Assembly: GCA_944548615.1 (NCBI GenBank)
Contig: OX155980.1
Span: 62,555,582-62,619,581 of the forward strand
Reading direction: 5' to 3'
Length of the DNA stretch: 64,000 bases
Origin: Micropterix aruncella
Lineage: Eukaryota > Arthropoda > Insecta > Lepidoptera > Micropterigidae
The notes under the pieces were generated by a model. It worked only from the letters and a program-made list of their open reading frames with translations, ran no database searches and had not been told where the DNA came from. Below are positions 31,363 through 44,500 of this stretch, in pieces; position 1 is the first letter of the stretch, and each line of letters starts with the position of its first letter. A program made the position numbers and the translations under genes.

Positions 31363-31562
31363 NNNNNNNNNNNNNNNNNNNNNNNNNNNNNNNNNNNNNN
31401 NNNNNNNNNNNNNNNNNNNNNNNNNNNNNNNNNNNNNNNNNNNNNNNNNNNNNNNNNNNNNNNNNNNNNNNNNNNNNNNNNNNNNNNNNNNNNNNNNNNN
31501 NNNNNNNNNNNNNNNNNNNNNNNNNNNNNNNNNNNNNNNNNNNNNNNNNNNNNNNNNNNNNN
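31363..31562. other. assembly gap, 200 Ns
   Basis: Exactly 200 undetermined bases; the round number suggests a scaffolding spacer of unknown true length. Confidence 1.
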
Positions 31563-32922
31563 AAAAGAGAAATAAAATATTGTATTTAATATATTATAAG
31601 TATAAACCACAGCCTTACTAGAATAGACCTTGCGAACAGCCTGATAAATCGATAAGAAGAAAGAAAGAGAAAGCTGCATATACCCCCCCCCCCCTCTATC
31701 CATGTTTAGTCGTGCATATTAATATACTCAATACCCAATTAATATACTCATTTAAAAAAATGATAAACGCGCATGCGCGACTAGGCAAGGATAGAAGGAC
31801 CCATATGCAGGTATTTCTTTCTATTGCACTATCGTATTCACTCACAGTCCACCTTCGTACTCCCACGGTTTTTTTCTAGTATGGCTATGGTATAAAATCA
31901 TAATATATAATATTTACAATATTTACATATATACACAATAATATATTTCTCTTTTACACAGCAATTATAATACTATTCACTTTTATTATTTTTTTGGGCG
32001 ACTTAAGGCGTGATGCTATCCCGCTTGGCAAAATTAATGGCTTTCTTTTGCAGATACCTGATATTACCGCCTATAAGTGTTAATATGGACTTGAACAATC
32101 TAAAAGGATTATTATAACCAACCATGTAAAAAATACGACATCCAATTACTAAATGCGCCGCACTCTTTCCTCTAAAATAGGCAGTCAAGCATTTTAACGC
32201 CATTCATTTTAAAACTACTACCGCCGACCACGAAATTTATAACTAATAATACTTTTTAGTGATATTAGCGGTTTTGAGTTTTCATCACAGCAAAAAAATA
32301 TATATTGTGAATTAATGAGGATGGCTTGCATCAAAAATCTGTTAATCGGTATTAAATATCAATTAGTTTATGGGTTAATTAACACCGATTAACGTGATAA
32401 ATCGCGAATCAAAATGGCATATTGTGTATATTATAAATACGCGAATATAAAACAAACAATATTTTCACTATGCAAGGAACTATATCACTATATCAAGGAC
32501 AAACGTGTATCTTAAATTAATGCAGCGTTTCACTTAATGTTACGAAACTAAACAAAAACATAAATCAATCATTAAATCAGATCTTCTTAATTAATCATCC
32601 ACTTTTATCTCTTCCCATATCTTACAAAACGAAATGGTTCAGTCACGCTTCTCCAGCATTCCTCCTTTGCGTGTTATATTTTCCAGTTTCAAGTTAAGTT
32701 AAGTGTCCGATAAATTTGATATGAAGAAATACTCCGCTGTAGAACACATTACAAAGGCATACATACGTAGTCTAGGATAAATTCATTGTTAGTCAGTAGA
32801 GAAACGAGAATATATGGAAATACACAATCATTCGGAATCCGCATCTGAAAATAAGAAAAAAACATTGGTTAGTTGTAACTATCCCTTTAGGGATCAGTGA
32901 AATTTTAAGACAAAAGAACCTA
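31563..32922. other. intergenic, nothing recognised
   Basis: AT-rich sequence with a C-run at 31684-31694. One minus-strand open frame at 32003-32203 has no recognisable motif. Confidence 0.35.
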
Positions 32923-33623
32923 GGGACGTTCAAGTATTACGTAACGCGATTCGGGGGTAATGTAACGCAATTCGGGGGTATCTTGTAAAACGATACGATA
33001 CATTACAGGGTGGGAGGGGGGGGTTCAAACAACGCGTTATGTAACATAGTTTTTTTTTTTAAATGTTTTATTTCAGTTAGGTTTCCGTTTCTAATTGCAT
33101 TGCCAAAGGTTGAAATAAATATGTTTTTTTAAGAGTTTATTAGCAAAAAAATAAATAAATTGGGATAATGCATGAGAAGAACAATGGTGAATGAAGCCAA
33201 GTGAGGAAAACGGCATAATTTAATGTAAGATTAGTAGTAAAAGTTTATTAGGCCAAATTTGAGTCCATTTTAACATATTTTAAACTTAAGCAAATGTTTC
33301 TTACATTATGTGTGATTGTTTATTAAATAACAATATGAATAAAAAATATATATAATATAGGCATGTATTGCGAGTTAGAAATCTCTTGTTTTATTTATGA
33401 TTACGGCAAACGCGATTAAAACAAAAACAAAGGTATTATAGCGACTTTCCAGAACTTTGCGCAACATAATTGTGACTTTTAGGTAAAAATAGTCACTTGG
33501 GTGTTACGTAAAGTTTAGGGAGGGGGAGGGGGGTACAGAAAAACGTTACGGCGCGTTACATGGGGGGGACGGAGAGTCAAAAAATATTCAAAAATTGCAT
33601 TACCTAATACTTGAATGCTGTCC
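32923..33623. mobile_element. TA-flanked non-autonomous DNA transposon, 701 bp
   Basis: Inverted ends share TTCAAGTATTA(C/G)GTAA: GGGACGTTCAAGTATTACGT on the left and, reversed, GGACAGCATTCAAGTATTAG on the right. TA flanks both sides (32921-32922, 33624-33625). Sub-terminal G-runs (GGGAGGGGGAGGGGGG) next to CGTTACGT motifs occur near both ends. No transposase is visible. The superfamily is not certain; TA duplication fits Tc1/mariner or related groups. Confidence 0.75.
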
Positions 33624-34179
33624 TAGATGCACGGATCTTCTATCTGTGAAAATGTGAAGGTTTCCGCCTTTGAGGTTTTCTAATTTCATCCGCAGCCATA
33701 ATTATACCCAAGGCTTTCGCTTGAAAAATCACAGTGTGATTTACTCAATTATAGTTTCAGATCTTGTAGGTATTTGCATATCCAGATCTTTAAGTATTTT
33801 GCAATTTTGCATGCATAAAAGACCGTTGAGTGTTGACTGTTAAATGCATCAACAAATCTTTCGACTCATATAGAAGGAGACACTGAACAACACTCATTAT
33901 CTTTTTATCTAATGGCCATTAAATCTTCAGAAACAATGAGTTTTATATTTAAAATGTGAATAGTTCTATCGAAAATAGAAACTAAACACCAATAATACAC
34001 AGCTACCAAATACACAAGTCCCTTAACCAGTCGGAAGCCAGCCTTCGCGCGCAAGAAACTCCACCACAGCAACCTTTTGGTCGATTTTGTAAATAAATAC
34101 TAATATCGTTTTTTCATGAATTCCCTCTTGTTACCTAATAATTAATCTTGTTAGTCATGTATATTATATATTTATATAA

Positions 34180-34890
34180 TATACAAGCTGTTTCCCGCGG
34201 CTTTGCTTTGTTAATATGGTGGCGTTTATTTGCCTTTTTAGATGCTACCTTTAGATATATAGTGCAAGGCGTTCCCCCTCAGATGAACTCTATCTATCTC
34301 ATAGACGTACGTGACTTGTTCTTCACCATGCAGTACTAATTTCATGATATCTACATAACTATACCACCTAAAACTTATAGTAAATGGCTAATTTTATCTG
34401 TATTTAATATCCGCGACAATAGAATAATTTATTATGATAAGGATTATATTTTATTGCTAATGTCTTCAACAAACACTGCCTACTTATTTTTCTTACTTTT
34501 TCTTACTTTTTTGAGACATAAAAGCAGTTATTGTAGCTTAAATATAGAAGTCGTATATATGTTGTCATCGACTGTTTATAAATTTTTTGAGCCCGATGTT
34601 TTTGTCATATATTGTTTTCACAATATCAAACCTTTTATTCAGAGCACGCCAATAAAGAAAGTCACCAGGTCATTTTTCTCCGACTTGACTTACAAATATC
34701 GTGATTTCTTATTAAAAACCAAAATCTATCACAATAAAATATAGCCTATAGTACTCGTCGATAATAGAGCTTTCCATTAGAGAAAGAATTTTGGAAATTG
34801 GATAAGAAGTTTCCGAGATTACCCCCTACATACAAACTTACAAACATACAAACTTACAAACATTACTTCTTTATAATAGATAGATATGGG
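34180..34890 (+). mobile_element. decayed LINE/SINE-like repeat with CCGAGATTACCCC tail
   Basis: Begins with AATATACAAGCTGTTTCCCG and ends with TTTCCGAGATTACCCCCTAC followed by tandem CATACAAACTTACAAA and TTATAATAGATAGAT. This pair of ends recurs in many arthropod interspersed repeats. The internal open frame 34454-34744 shows no motif I recognise. Confidence 0.5.
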
Positions 34891-35429
34891 GGCCAGCCGA
34901 AAGGGTTTCGCGCGGATCTGTCAAACGACCCAAAAAGCCTATAGGCGTTGTTGGCGCCCGATCGTTTGAGTTTCGAAAAATGCCTTCAGAGATCAGCAAC
35001 TTCATTGGTTTTTGCAAATGAGTTTCTAGGACGCCGCTCTCATGGCATCCCCTACTGGGCGGCGCCTCGGGCCGTAGCCTGCCTGTCAACAGCTCCTACT
35101 ATCCATACTACCATTTATATGGTCCCGAGAGAAAGTATTTTTGACATGAAATAGCGTGGGTTTTTTGACGCAGGCTCTGGTTAAATAAAACTACCAATGT
35201 GACAACACCTTTGATCTATTGGAAATACCAACGACGAGTCGGGGTTGTTCCCTTCATGCGGGCAGTAGGTATACTTACTAATTCTAAACAGATTCGATAG
35301 TGTAAACAAGTCGCAATGAACGGGAGCAGATCCTCTCCCACACCCCCTCCCCCTTACAATTCGTTGGCAAACTGGTGGTTCTGTTTACGCTGTGGTAATT
35401 GTTTGTAAATCGATTCATTCTTACCCAAT

Positions 35430-35556
35430 CTAATCTAAGTTATCCTGGAAGATGAGTCGCACATATCCAGGATTGCCCTGCAGTGGCGCAGCACAGAAAG
35501 GACAAATGGCATGGAATCCATTTGTGCCATGCGGAATGTCCACGGTCGCCCAAAAT
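35430..35556 (-). CDS. Pli: Pellino terminal exon
   Basis: After a TATGTCTTGCAG acceptor, one base completes the split Lys codon. Then comes FWATVDIPHGTNGF, the last zinc-ligand pair CPFC and the C-terminus YVRLIFQDNLD with TAG. No AUG-initiated ORF covers it; I found it by searching for the reverse complement of the CPFC codons. The DNLD ending matches the insect Pellino C-terminus. Confidence 0.95.
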
Positions 35557-38500
35557 CTGCAAGACATAGAGTATGCGTTAAAATTGCTTTGATTTTAAGA
35601 TTAATAACAATAAAGTTTATTACAGCATATTACATAATGGAAATTTATGTAGAAGTAATCAGTGTTGCCAGAACAGAACAGAACAATCAAAAGGTATCTT
35701 CTAGGAAAGTCCCTGAAAGTCTCCGGTATATTTCCGTTCAGATATAACTATTTACTCTCTATCTCGAAAATGGCTCTTATTGTAGAATTAACTGCTCTAC
35801 GGAAATCAAATATCTCCAAAAACCATGAGTAGACACTAAATAAATATTATGATCTTGCAAATGCCATCGTCTGGAACGGCTTTACTGTTCACCTTCACTC
35901 GGTGAAAGTTGGCACTCGTGGCTTGCTAGTTAAATCTCTCTTTCACCTCTTTATAGATTTTCATCTCTCTATGAAAATAATCTACTCCTTTTAAAAAAAA
36001 ACCTCAAACTGTGATTTCCGCATCTCAATTTTAGAGCTGCGAAAGAGGTTTGACACTACACAATATGTCAAGACTAATGAAATATTATTATTATTATTAT
36101 TCCGGACAGGCAGCTTTGCTGATAAGTTCAGATCAGATCTTGTAAAGCTAGTCATAAACATTAACTAGTTTTTAAGTACACATTGAGTCTGTTTTTAAAT
36201 TGACTGAAAGAGCTTGCACTAATCAATCCAAATGGTAGTTTATTCCACATGTCCACCATTCTATTTTGCAGAACGTTCTTAAGAGAATTAGATTTCAATT
36301 TTTCATGGTTGTTCTTTGTCGTTGACCTTGAAGATTTTTATTGTGTTTACATTGTAAGTATTTTTTAGCCCAGGTACATAGTAATAATTTGTGAGAATTG
36401 TATGTCTCCATCAGGTCTTCTTTATTTGATAGTAGTTATTCCAAGTAATTCCAAGCAATCTTTGTAATTCCTAATCTTCAGTCCCACTGGCATTTTGGTT
36501 GCCATTCGCCGCACCTTTTTCAGGACATCTACATCTTTGCATAAGTAGGGCTGAGTTCCAGAGCCAATAGCCATACTCAAAAGTTGCCAATGTTGAAATA
36601 GCATGCACTTTAAAAAGAAACCAACAGGAACAGATACAGTGAGTGTGCATGGTAGAATTTGTAAAATCGTATGTACCCCCCCCCCTCCCCCCAACGGCTA
36701 TAATCTGCATAGAAAAAGCAGCAGTATGCCGCCTACCCACAGAACAACAGACGACACATGACAGTAATTCAGTCTACCCTGGAAAACGGCGGATGTAACT
36801 TCAAGTACTACAAACTTCTCGTGGTAAAATCTGTTTCTATATTAATTTAATCACATTTGATCAAGCTGTATAACTTATTGGTCGATTTCGAAAATAATTG
36901 TACACTTACTTGACTGTTTTTTCCGTGGCCATATGACCGCAAGGATTAAATGCATACGTTGGTGGGCCATTGTCCACATAAAACGCCGGTTCTATACCCA
37001 CACACACTCTCACAACAAGACCACTGCTTAAACACATGGGGCAACGCCGTACTCCCGCATCACAGTCATCTGCGCCCCACGAATGGTGACCTGTAAAACA
37101 GAAATTATTATTATTAATCTGTTTAACCATATTGGTTTTCATAGGAGGTTTTCCTACGAAGAAATATATAAGGTATCTTTATTATAGAGTAGCGAATGAA
37201 ATGATTTACAAGCCTGCGTAGACTTCCACAGTAAAAATCTTGCTGGATCTGGCCAAAATGGTGCTGGACATATGTCAGTACAAACAACCATGAGCGATGT
37301 GGACCTAAAGAAGTCACTCTTGCGAGGAGATTAAGACAACCGTATGGCTCATGCCGTTGGCCTCCTGTCAGAATGACTGGACAATAACAGTTGGTGGCTT
37401 TGCTTCTCCTTCAATGCAATATAGGATAATGTTATATGAATGGACCCCAGATATACTGAAATTGTATTGATATGCTTACACTTCCCTACTCCAGCAACCT
37501 TGCTCGCTGGAGCTATTCAGAGGATAAGTTTATGTCCCCTTTGTAGTAATACTCATTTTAGCTGGCTGCGAGTTGACCAGGGTCGGTACACCCAACGCCA
37601 TGACAAAGTCCTTAGCGTTATTCTTGAGGTAATTAGCATATCGGTGGCTCGTACCTACAAGGTGTTGACAGTACCCTCCAAACCCCTAACACAATTTGTG
37701 TGGGATGGCTCAAAAGAAAAAAAACATTCCAATCAAAACCATTCTTAATAATCGAGAAAGTTTCTGATTGGATTCTAGATGATACTAAGCAGTATAATTT
37801 CCTGAAAGTATTGAATGCATAGCTCTCTGTCCATATATAACTCTTTACTCGGAAGATGTAGAATTCAGAATACAATGGATTATTTATTTTTGGGTGTTTT
37901 ATTTGCTCAACCTGCTTGAGGAATACATTTTTCACATATAGTAGTTTGTTCAAAAGAAAAAACTGAACGTTTTGAATTTTGCACCAACAAAGATATTTAG
38001 TGATATGCGGGTGGCAGCACTGCCTTGCGCATTACCTCCTTTGTAACCACATATTCCTGGATTGTTGATATCTTGTTAAGTTTTCGTGATATTGTTATTT
38101 GAGTGCAAGTGTTCGTAATATTGTTATTTAAGTGTTAGCGATTTTTGAAATGTGTGTTATCTGAAGGACTGATGCAAGAATATTTTTTTTTACTTTAATG
38201 GAATTGTGCATTTTGAACTCTTGCCTCAAGGTGAAACAGTGAACCCATGTATATATCAAGGCGTTTTGCAACAGTTAAGTGAAAAAAAAAACCCAACACC
38301 CACAAAGCGTACAAGATACGTTAAATTGTTGCTATGATTCTAAGTACAAAAAAGGGTAATAAATGGGTTTCTAATGTAAAAAAAATGTCTGGTATATTGT
38401 TAACAATTATTGTTATTAAGAAATCTAACAAAAAAAAAGAATGAGTTTTTACCTTACGAGTTTTTTAATAACAACCCAAAGGTAGGGCGGTTAAAGGGGA

Positions 38501-41500
38501 TAAGGACCAATAATCTGTAAAATTAGCGTAAGTTTTAAGAAATAAAGTTCGGTTATACAAACAACAACAAACCTCGTACAAATACGTATAAATATTATTA
38601 TTATTTTCCATTTTAATAAAGTAAATATCACTGCTTTAAAAAGATTGAAACTCCTGGAAAGATACCGTGTCGCGCATGTTGTATAGATTTTATAAAATGC
38701 CTTGTTGTTGATTTAAAAATCTTGCAACTTTTCACGTTTATTAGTGGCTTTCTTCATTCTCAACAATTTTATTTTTTTTCCACACTCTTAAGAGAGTCCC
38801 ATAATGAAACCCAACAACAACAGAAACAACAAAGACATACCTTGAACGTGACCACAATTCAAATAAACGTATGGCTGGTTGACATTGTTGCCGTCGCTTG
38901 TGTGCGCGCTGCGACTGCGCGGTATCACCAGGGTATTTAGGCCAACGGGGCATTGCGGCCGGCCAGCATTCAGCTCGTCCACTTCCTTCTCGAGGTCCCT
39001 TTTGGTGGGCGAATTCTTCAGCCCTTCGGCGCTGCGCCACAGCAGAGTAGCTCCGCAGAGATCAATCATTGTGCCGTCGCGCAGCATATTGGTTTCGCCT
39101 TCACAAGGAATTCCCTGAAATTAGATTCAAATTATACAGTCTTCTTCAAGTGGAAGTGTAGATACATAATTAAAGGTTTATTTATTTATTTATAAACAAA
39201 TTTATTATTGTGTTTATTCATTTATTACGAACCAACATTACAGAAAAACCAATGCATTAAAAAGTAAAATTAATAAAGAAATCAACCAGTAACTATACAA
39301 ATAGAACATATTGTGAAATACTACCTATCATATAAGAAGAAATAATTAATTGCCTGTAATTTAAACAGATGAGGGTTGACAGTAAAAATATCGAATCTGG
39401 TGCCATTGAGTTAATGTCATTTAAGCGCCTCGAAACACGCCCCGACAAGTTTCTACTCATAAGGTTAGTACGCGAGAACGGCTCGAGGATAAAATGGTGC
39501 AATTGAGCACAAAAATAATTATTAGGCAGGTAAAGATCTACCTTATTTTTTTTTATTTGTTGAGTGGGGCTTTTCTAAGGTCTTGATGAGCCTTGTAACA
39601 CTGCAACCATTGCTGATCTATTGTGTTCACCATCTACTACAGTTCTGCGCTAAGCCTCGAGTCATTTAAGAACCACAACAGGCTTTTGGCGCCAGATTGT
39701 TTTACCTCCTCAGGTTGGAGGTAATGACCACCCAAGTGGGTATATCTTTTATGCATTAGCGGGCCACACTCGCATATGAGGTGCAGGGGAGTTTTCTCGG
39801 CCCCTTGGCAAAACCTGCACATTGTTGTGTCTCGGAGCTTGAGGTTGTACATGTGTTTGTTAAGGCTACAATGCCCCGTGAGCGCCTTCACTAGTATGCA
39901 TAGATTGTTCCTATTTAGCGATAAGGCCTCACGGGCCGTCTTAGGGTTGTAAGTCTTAATTAGCGCTTTGGATTGGTTCAACCCTGGCGTGTTGTTCCAG
40001 TGGTTGACGGAATGTTCTAAACATATGTGTTTGAGCATTGGGTTTGCTAGGCTTTTTGAAGACCGTATAACATTCCCTTTGCTCCCGTCTTAGCAAGTTC
40101 ATCGGCTTTTTCATTCCCTCGATTACTGCATGGCCGGGAACCCATCTTAGAATTACCCTGTTCTTTATGCCCAGGAAATTCAGTAGTGATACGCAGTTTT
40201 GCACTAGCTTTGAATTAATAGTATTGGAGGCTAGTGCCATAAGAGCTGCCTTACTATCCGAGTGGATATAGATACGGTGGTTGGCATAGTTCTTATGGAG
40301 GTTGATATCTGCACATTTAATAATGGCGTATACCTCCGCTTGGAATATGGAGGTTTATTTTCCCAAGTTTACACTTCTTTCGAAGTTTGGTGACTCTCCA
40401 TATATACCACAGCCTACGTCCAGTCCCGATTTGGACCCATCAGTTGTCACGCCCAGGAAATCTAGAGTTGCATTTCCTCGCGTGGAAACCTTAGGTCGCA
40501 TTTTCTCGCGTGAAAACGCCGTTGAAACATATTTCGATTTTACTCAATATAAATCGATATCCAATAGGTTAGATCGATACGTCAAACGTCTTGACAGCTG
40601 ACAGCTCTATTTTTCCTTTTTTGTTAAAGCCATGAGAACAAGCATTTTGCACCAAATTGCTGATTGCGTAAATGCAAATCCGAAATTGTCTTTGATAAGT
40701 ACGTTTCATAATTAAGGAAATAAAACGAATAAAATTATTAATAATGTAGAAAATTGTAATTTAATACACTAATAAAACAGAAATAAATCTAGGAATTATT
40801 CCACATATTTCAATAAATTGATATTTTTATTGGACTCAAATTATCTATGGTTGGACAATTTCAAGCTAGATAAAAGCGGGGTTACGGACCCGCCATTTTC
40901 ACTTTTTGGGCATTTTACGTCGATCAACAAGTCGACCCTTGGCAAGCGTTGGACCCCATTCCCTTCGGGGTCCTTCGGGGACACTATTTCTCCGCCAAGG
41001 ATGGAGTTCTAAAACAGCGCATGGTCGGCGTATAAAGGCCGACGCGCGCGGCGTCGGTGTGAGCGCGCGTCTCCTCGCCGGAGACCAGCGATGGCCAGTT
41101 CTTCCTCGCCTTCGGCCACGCGTGACCGCGGCCGTTCTCCTTCGCCCGCTCCAGCCGCTGCGCCCGCCCGGCGATAGTCGACGACCGCCGCACCGCGTGC
41201 GCCCATCTTCGCTCTTCCAGCGTTCCCGCTCCGCTCTCCAGAAACAGTCTTTTTCTTCAATCTTTCGGCACCTCTTCAGGGACCAATCTTCGAGGCAGTC
41301 AGTGCCCGCCCCCGCAAGGCGTCCATCGTACGGCTAAGCCACGGAATCTCCCCGATATTCGACTTTTGCATACCCGTCCTCGGAACCTTTTTCTCACACC
41401 GAAGTTGAACTCGAGAAATATGCCCTCGACCTGAGGCTCTTGCTCTTTCTATTATTATATTCATTAAATTAAATCTCCAAAGAATTATTTAAATTGTCTA

Positions 41501-44500
41501 GGCGCTTTATCGCCAAATATATCCATCGGTCGGTCGACGTGTTGGAAATTAAAGATTCATTTTATAATTTCATTTCATTTCTTTTATTATTATCATGTCA
41601 TCTAAACCTACAACGTGACACAGTATACTGTTTAAGGCTACCAGCCTCCCAGTACAGTTGGCTTTTTAGCCAGTCGTCTCTGGGCGGCAGTTCCTCTGTA
41701 AAAAGTTTTCCAAAGTTTAGGAGTGGAAGCACGGTGTCTGATACCATGTTGAGGCTTGGAGTTTCACTGACTGATTCAATAACTGATCTTAGTGCTTGTG
41801 AGATCCAGTTTACCTTCTCCCGGGAAGACAGCCTGTACATGCTGGCTTTCGCCACCTGTTTCAAGTGAATGTGTAGGGGCGGTAAGTTCAGCAGTGCATC
41901 TAGAGCTGCTCCAGGAGTGGAGGACATTGCGCCAGTTGTCATGTGGCACGCCGTCCTTTGGATATTGTTTAGTTTGGTAATCACAGCTTTCTGGTTGGCT
42001 TTGTTGCACCATACCACCGAGGCGTACGTGATTATCGGCGTCACAATGGCAGTGGGAGATCTTGGGGTTAAGGCCCCAATTTTTCCCTGCCAGTCTTCTG
42101 CTTATACCCAAGCATTTTTCTCGGTCCCTTGTCGCAGGACAGAAAACTGCCGAAATTCGGGGAACAGGGCGCGAAGCCGCGAAGAATTGCAAAACGGCCC
42201 CACACTACACGTTCGCGCACCTTCGCGGGCGATTCGCGGACAAAGTGTAGAGTGGCCATAAAATGTCGCCACGATGACGCTCAGTGTTGTTAGCGGAGTC
42301 ACTAGCGGAGTGTGACGTGTGGCGCGCGTCGGTACGGTTTGTCGTTTCGACGCTGAGCTAAACGCATTGCCGTCAGTGCGATTAAACGGTGCCGTTTGAC
42401 TGTTGATATTATCGGTCGTATCGCCTCGAACTAATGTTCTATGTCGCGAGTTTAATGTGTCAGTGAGTGGCTATTTATCGTGTCTGAGATGAGATTTTCG
42501 TACGTTGGGTTTTGTCCGTTTTTTCATTAATTCGGGTGTGCATCGTGGTCGGCAGACGCTCGGCGGGAGAGACTTGAATCATAGGGTCCGAGGCCGGCTC
42601 CACGGGTCTCAACATGGTCGTCAAACGGTGAGCACTACTTTGTTTATGTGCGGGACGCACGCTCTGTTTTTGTCCATCCGCCATATAGGTTGTATCGATT
42701 TCCATCTAGCGTAAACAGTCGCTCGCGTTTCCTTTTGTGTCGCACTCGAACATCAGCTGTACTTGCAGCTAGCTGTACGCAGCGGGGGCGAGCGATGCGT
42801 ACAACTTGCCCCATTTCTAGTGATGCAATCACCGATTATATTATATTTTATCGACCTGCATTGTTTACAAATCGCGCACAAATATCGTACTAATTACCAA
42901 AAAAAAAAAAAAACATCCTAATGACGTCTTTGCGCCTTATTTTGAATTTCGAATGAAAATTGACAGCTTTTGATTTTTTTTCCATTAATCTCGTATGTAA
43001 ACTTACAGTTTTGCTTTGTTTCATCTCAATGCGTTTTTAGGTATTTATGCATTTTAGCAAACATTGAAGATATTTTAACGTCACCCCCTATATTCATCGC
43101 ACTGATTCCGAATCTAAAAATCTTTGCTCTATTCCTATAAATAAGCGAGATATAGGCATTTAACCGCTGGAATGCTAATACTAAACTCGCGAGCGGCCGT
43201 ACACCCCCTAAAAAGAAAATTTTGAGGGTTGAAAACATGCTGTCGTGAGATTCATTCCCATGGCTAGCTTTCTAAGGGTTAAAGAAACATCAAACGTCTA
43301 AATTATGGTGGTAGGTTTTTAAATGAAAAAAAATAAAAATTATAAACGCCTGAATAGCGAGCGGTAGATTAAGTTAGTTTTCTAAAAAAAAACACCTATT
43401 TGGCGGTAGATTAGGTTAATTTTTTAAAATAAACTGTGTCAGAGTTAGCTAAACTGCATATATTCCCGTTTTTGTTTCAGGATGAAATGAATCGAGCAAT
43501 GCGATAATTTATCTACTTTGCAGCGATGTTAATTTTACATGCGTTTATATTTAAGAAAAACTGAATAATCGCTCAAAAAGATCAAATTTTCTATCACCCT
43601 TGCGTATATTCTATAATAATAAATGCAGCGACCGCAGCGATTAGCAACATACTTAGATAATAATGCTCTGGCAAGCGATTTCGGAATCTCAAGTCTTCTT
43701 TTTCAAGTCGTTTCAAAATTTTATTTTTATCCACAAGCAAATTTGTTTGGATGTTTTTATTTTTGGGTGGATTTATGTTTACGTTTATAGTGTAGACATT
43801 ACACACAAAATTACTATAATTAAATACAGCACATCAGCGAGCTAGCACAACTCGGGAAAGACTGGCGTAAGGCATACAAAAAAGACGCAAACATTGCGCA
43901 CAGCGGTCATCGACTCGGCGACAAGCAGTTACTTGACTCCAATACATGCTCGAAATTACCGAACTTGGTAGCAGCCTGTATAAAAACGCCAGGTTACTGG
44001 CAAACCTGGCGAAGTAAGGTGGCAATGTATAGAGGGAGTTCTCGTGGGGCATCTTATATTCGTCCCAAACGATCAATTTGCATATCTGTAGAACCTGCCC
44101 CGTATGGATGTTTTTGGCGATGTTGCAAGCTGGTGTCTCGCCGATTTGCATGTTCAGTGGCATTTTCAAGTTAGAATGTGCAGTTCGTCCGCCTTCTAAC
44201 AATGTCGCTGCTATTCCAGACGAAGCCAATGCTGGGGCAACTTCATTCTGCGATCCAATCCTCGCCAAAAGTAATGAAATTAAGAACATTTTTCCAGTCT
44301 CTCCGGAAGCATCCAGGAAGCAAATTTCACAATTTCCTTTGTTCACAGCATCTTTCAAAAAATCGTACGCAGTCTTTTGTTGTTAATTCAATTGCGAATC
44401 ATTAAAATTTGTACTAACAGTTTAGGCTAATGATTCCGGGTCTTAGAGTTGTTCTCTTTGTAACTCGTGGTTAAATGCATGGTGCATTGGACGATTGGGT

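Larger units (their letters stand above)
35557..36909 (-). other. Pellino intron with two retrotransposon fragments
   Basis: Donor GTAAGT, acceptor CTTGCAG. It holds an RLE retrotransposon fragment (35705-36045, +) and a CR1-like fragment (36110-36680, -). Confidence 0.85.
39560..42135 (-). mobile_element. I-type (RNase H-bearing) LINE 3' part, interrupted by a solo LTR
   Basis: Upstream block 41624-42135 (minus) encodes the RT C-terminus: IITYASVVWCNKANQK, IQRTACHMTTGAM, AALDALLNLPPLHIHLKQV. Downstream block 39637-40440 encodes the start of RNase H (TDGSKSGLDVG in frame), later VILRWVPGHAVIEG, and a C-terminal knuckle, CRFCQGAEKTPLHLICEC. Both contain frameshifts. RT followed by RNase H and a Cys-rich end is typical of the I superclade. 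A 1,176-bp LTR sits between the blocks. The second copy at 52385-53430 lacks that insertion. Confidence 0.8.

Noticed and set aside
32817..32870. Minus-strand acceptor TTCTTATTTTCAG followed by an ATG frame as a possible extra Pellino exon
   Set aside because: Translation does not resemble Pellino, and the true last exon with the natural stop was found at 35430-35556.
35705..37862. A single permuted RLE element (C-terminal part before N-terminal part)
   Set aside because: Both fragments include the same stretch at the start of the endonuclease, so they are two independent copies, with a Pellino exon between them.
40906..41337. 143-codon Arg/Pro/Ser-rich ORF
   Set aside because: Lies entirely in the GC-rich part of the solo LTR after its TATA box; composition explains the open frame on both strands.
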